Below are positions 63,310 through 64,000 of a stretch of 64,000 nucleotides of DNA, piece by piece. Position numbers and translations under genes: made by a program. Under the pieces are notes generated by a model, which saw only the letters and a program-made list of their open reading frames with translations, did not search any database and had not been told where the DNA came from. Location: contig NZ_CACVBO010000001.1 of the NCBI RefSeq assembly GCF_902728235.1, forward strand, positions 1,738,501-1,802,500, read 5' to 3'. The number at the start of each line of letters is the position of its first letter. The stretch's first letter is position 1. The DNA is from Lentimonas sp. CC4. GTDB lineage: Bacteria; Verrucomicrobiota; Verrucomicrobiia; Opitutales; Coraliomargaritaceae.

Positions 63310-63476
63310 AGCATTTTGTTGTTAGAACTGGGTAGACCTTGAAGTTTTAGTCTCTAACATCAATTCAAAACGAGTTATTCTACCTGTATTCTGCTTCGTT
63401 CATTTTACTTCTTTGAAAAGAGAACAGGTTGGTGTCGATTCTCCCCGCGATCTAGAGGCAGGCCCAGTCGTAACAA

Positions 63477-63636
63477 GGGATTTCTCGCACTCAGAACATG
63501 GTTAATGGTGCCATCTTTGCCAGCGGCATCGCGCCCCTACAAGCAGATGAGCAAGGAGCGTTTGCCCTCCGCATTCATCAGATACTGCAGGTCGTGTAAC
63601 TGTTGATTGTATTTTAAACTGTTCAGTATCGTTCAT
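63477..63636 (-). pseudogene. Polyphosphate kinase 2 (PPK2) remnant
   Basis: On the minus strand from ATG 63636 the sequence reads MNDTEQFK. After one extra base in a run of four A it continues HDLQYLMNAEGKRSLLICL, a TAG, GRDAAGKDGTINHVLSARNP. GRDAAGKDGT is the Walker A of PPK2, and the stop replaces the Gln usually preceding it. After this the homology ends; the remaining two thirds of the gene are missing. It lies in the 386-base gap between the antiporter and the H+-ATPase; the rest of that gap (63310-63476) holds nothing recognisable. Confidence 0.78.
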
Positions 63637-63695
63637 GGCTTATTTATTCTCCGATGTTAAGTTCTGTGCCGCTATTATCCTTTCAGGAACCGCTG

Positions 63696-64000
63696 CTACC
63701 AACTTGGATGCGGCTGCTCATCTGCGTTGATTTTGCGGTAGAGCGCGAGTTTTACGACGTCAAGAACCAGCATCCAAACCAACATATATACCCAAACTAA
63801 TCCAATGATGGTCCATGGAATGGCAGGCACAAACCAACCAAATCCGCAGATTAGCACTGCGATGATCTGTGTGCCAACAATCGCTATAAATAATGGTTTC
63901 GCGGGCCAAGGGCGAGTGAACAAGGTCGAGCGTGAACGCATTACAAATAATAGTAAGTGGCCACCTGCAACGATTTGCAGGAAGATGACTGTTTGTAGTT
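63696..64000 (-). CDS. Plasma-membrane proton-efflux P-type ATPase, C-terminal end (partial)
   Basis: The reading frame is open to the end of the window. The last 19 codons before ATG 63941 read VIFLQIVAGGHLLLFVMRSR, so this ATG is internal. Following segments FTRPWPAKPLF, a helix IVGTQIIAVLICGFGWFVP, and VWVYMLVWMLVLDVVKLALYRKI match the last helices of bacterial P-type H+-ATPases of the yeast Pma1 type. The catalytic part lies outside. It pumps protons out of the cell. The 3' end is intact. Confidence 0.85.
   Translation of the reverse strand, partial: LQTVIFLQIVAGGHLLLFVMRSRSTLFTRPWPAKPLFIAIVGTQIIAVLICGFGWFVPAIPWTIIGLVWVYMLVWMLVLDVVKLALYRKINADEQPHPSW

Noticed and set aside
63464-63477. 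A 12-base match to the 3' end of 16S rRNA (gtcgtaacaagg)
   Set aside because: Only 12 bases match and the flanks do not. The sequence is explained by the PPK2 remnant read on the minus strand and the bases next to it.

Overview
The window is a bacterial chromosome segment, most likely from a marine Verrucomicrobiota of class Opitutae (Puniceicoccales / Coraliomargarita-like). This is inferred from the gene repertoire (Gram-negative LPS genes, FtsB-like protein, ScpB, archaeal/eukaryote-type ProRS), the many genes without a clear Shine-Dalgarno, and intergenic space crowded with short dispersed repeats. No 16S gene is present, so the placement is inference.

Layout. 0.1-2.3 kb: tRNA-Ala(GGC), a GspA/GspB (ExeA/ExeB-like) pair and an FtsB/DivIC-like protein. 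2.4-5.8 kb: sugar-nucleotide pair (UDPGP-family uridylyltransferase, phosphoglucomutase). 5.9-6.7 kb: a REP-associated tyrosine transposase (RAYT) flanked by its REP palindromes. 6.7-19 kb: housekeeping metabolism (nitroreductase, cysK, cutA, rsmI, pgi, ilvD, scpB, a pheA with two chorismate-mutase modules, PhoD-like phosphatase, HNH protein). 19-25 kb: secreted unknowns, Rrf2 regulator, YecH-like protein, a DUF1919 gene broken by one stop codon, and a family 2 glycosyltransferase. 25-27 kb: NodU-type carbamoyltransferase. 27-28 kb: AAA_14/DUF4143 ATPase under a consensus promoter.

28.2-37.4 kb is an LPS inner-core locus: a lipid A acyltransferase-heptosyltransferase II fusion, a heptosyltransferase I, and seven kinase-like domains in six genes, three of which lack the catalytic Asp. 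37.5-44.3 kb: outer-membrane protein, serS, proS, a nuclease-fold protein with lost catalytic residues, msrA, DUF493. 44.4-46.7 kb: a GbsR-type regulator with a perfect palindromic operator, two target genes and a deleted epimerase remnant. 46.9-48 kb: a convergent DUF1778/GNAT toxin-antitoxin pair and a CAT-anticodon tRNA that is probably tRNA-Ile2. 48.6-54.9 kb: avtA, a polar amino-acid ABC importer, TRIC-type channel, membrane protein. 54.9-56.9 kb: glutamate decarboxylase with a tandem duplication of its 5' end. 56.9-63.3 kb: a tripartite efflux system (FUSC-type pump, DUF1656, HlyD adaptor, OMF lipoprotein) and a CPA1 antiporter. 63.4-64 kb: a polyphosphate kinase 2 remnant and the 3' end of a P-type H+-ATPase that runs off the window.

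The most notable signals are the LPS kinase/pseudokinase array with its acyltransferase-heptosyltransferase fusion; a layered system of GTAG-footed REP families with a resident RAYT; a second, larger dispersed element present three times; the split chorismate-mutase tandem in PheA; and an unusual number of single-lesion gene breaks (DUF1919 amber, two poly-A frameshifts, epimerase deletion, ppk2 remnant).
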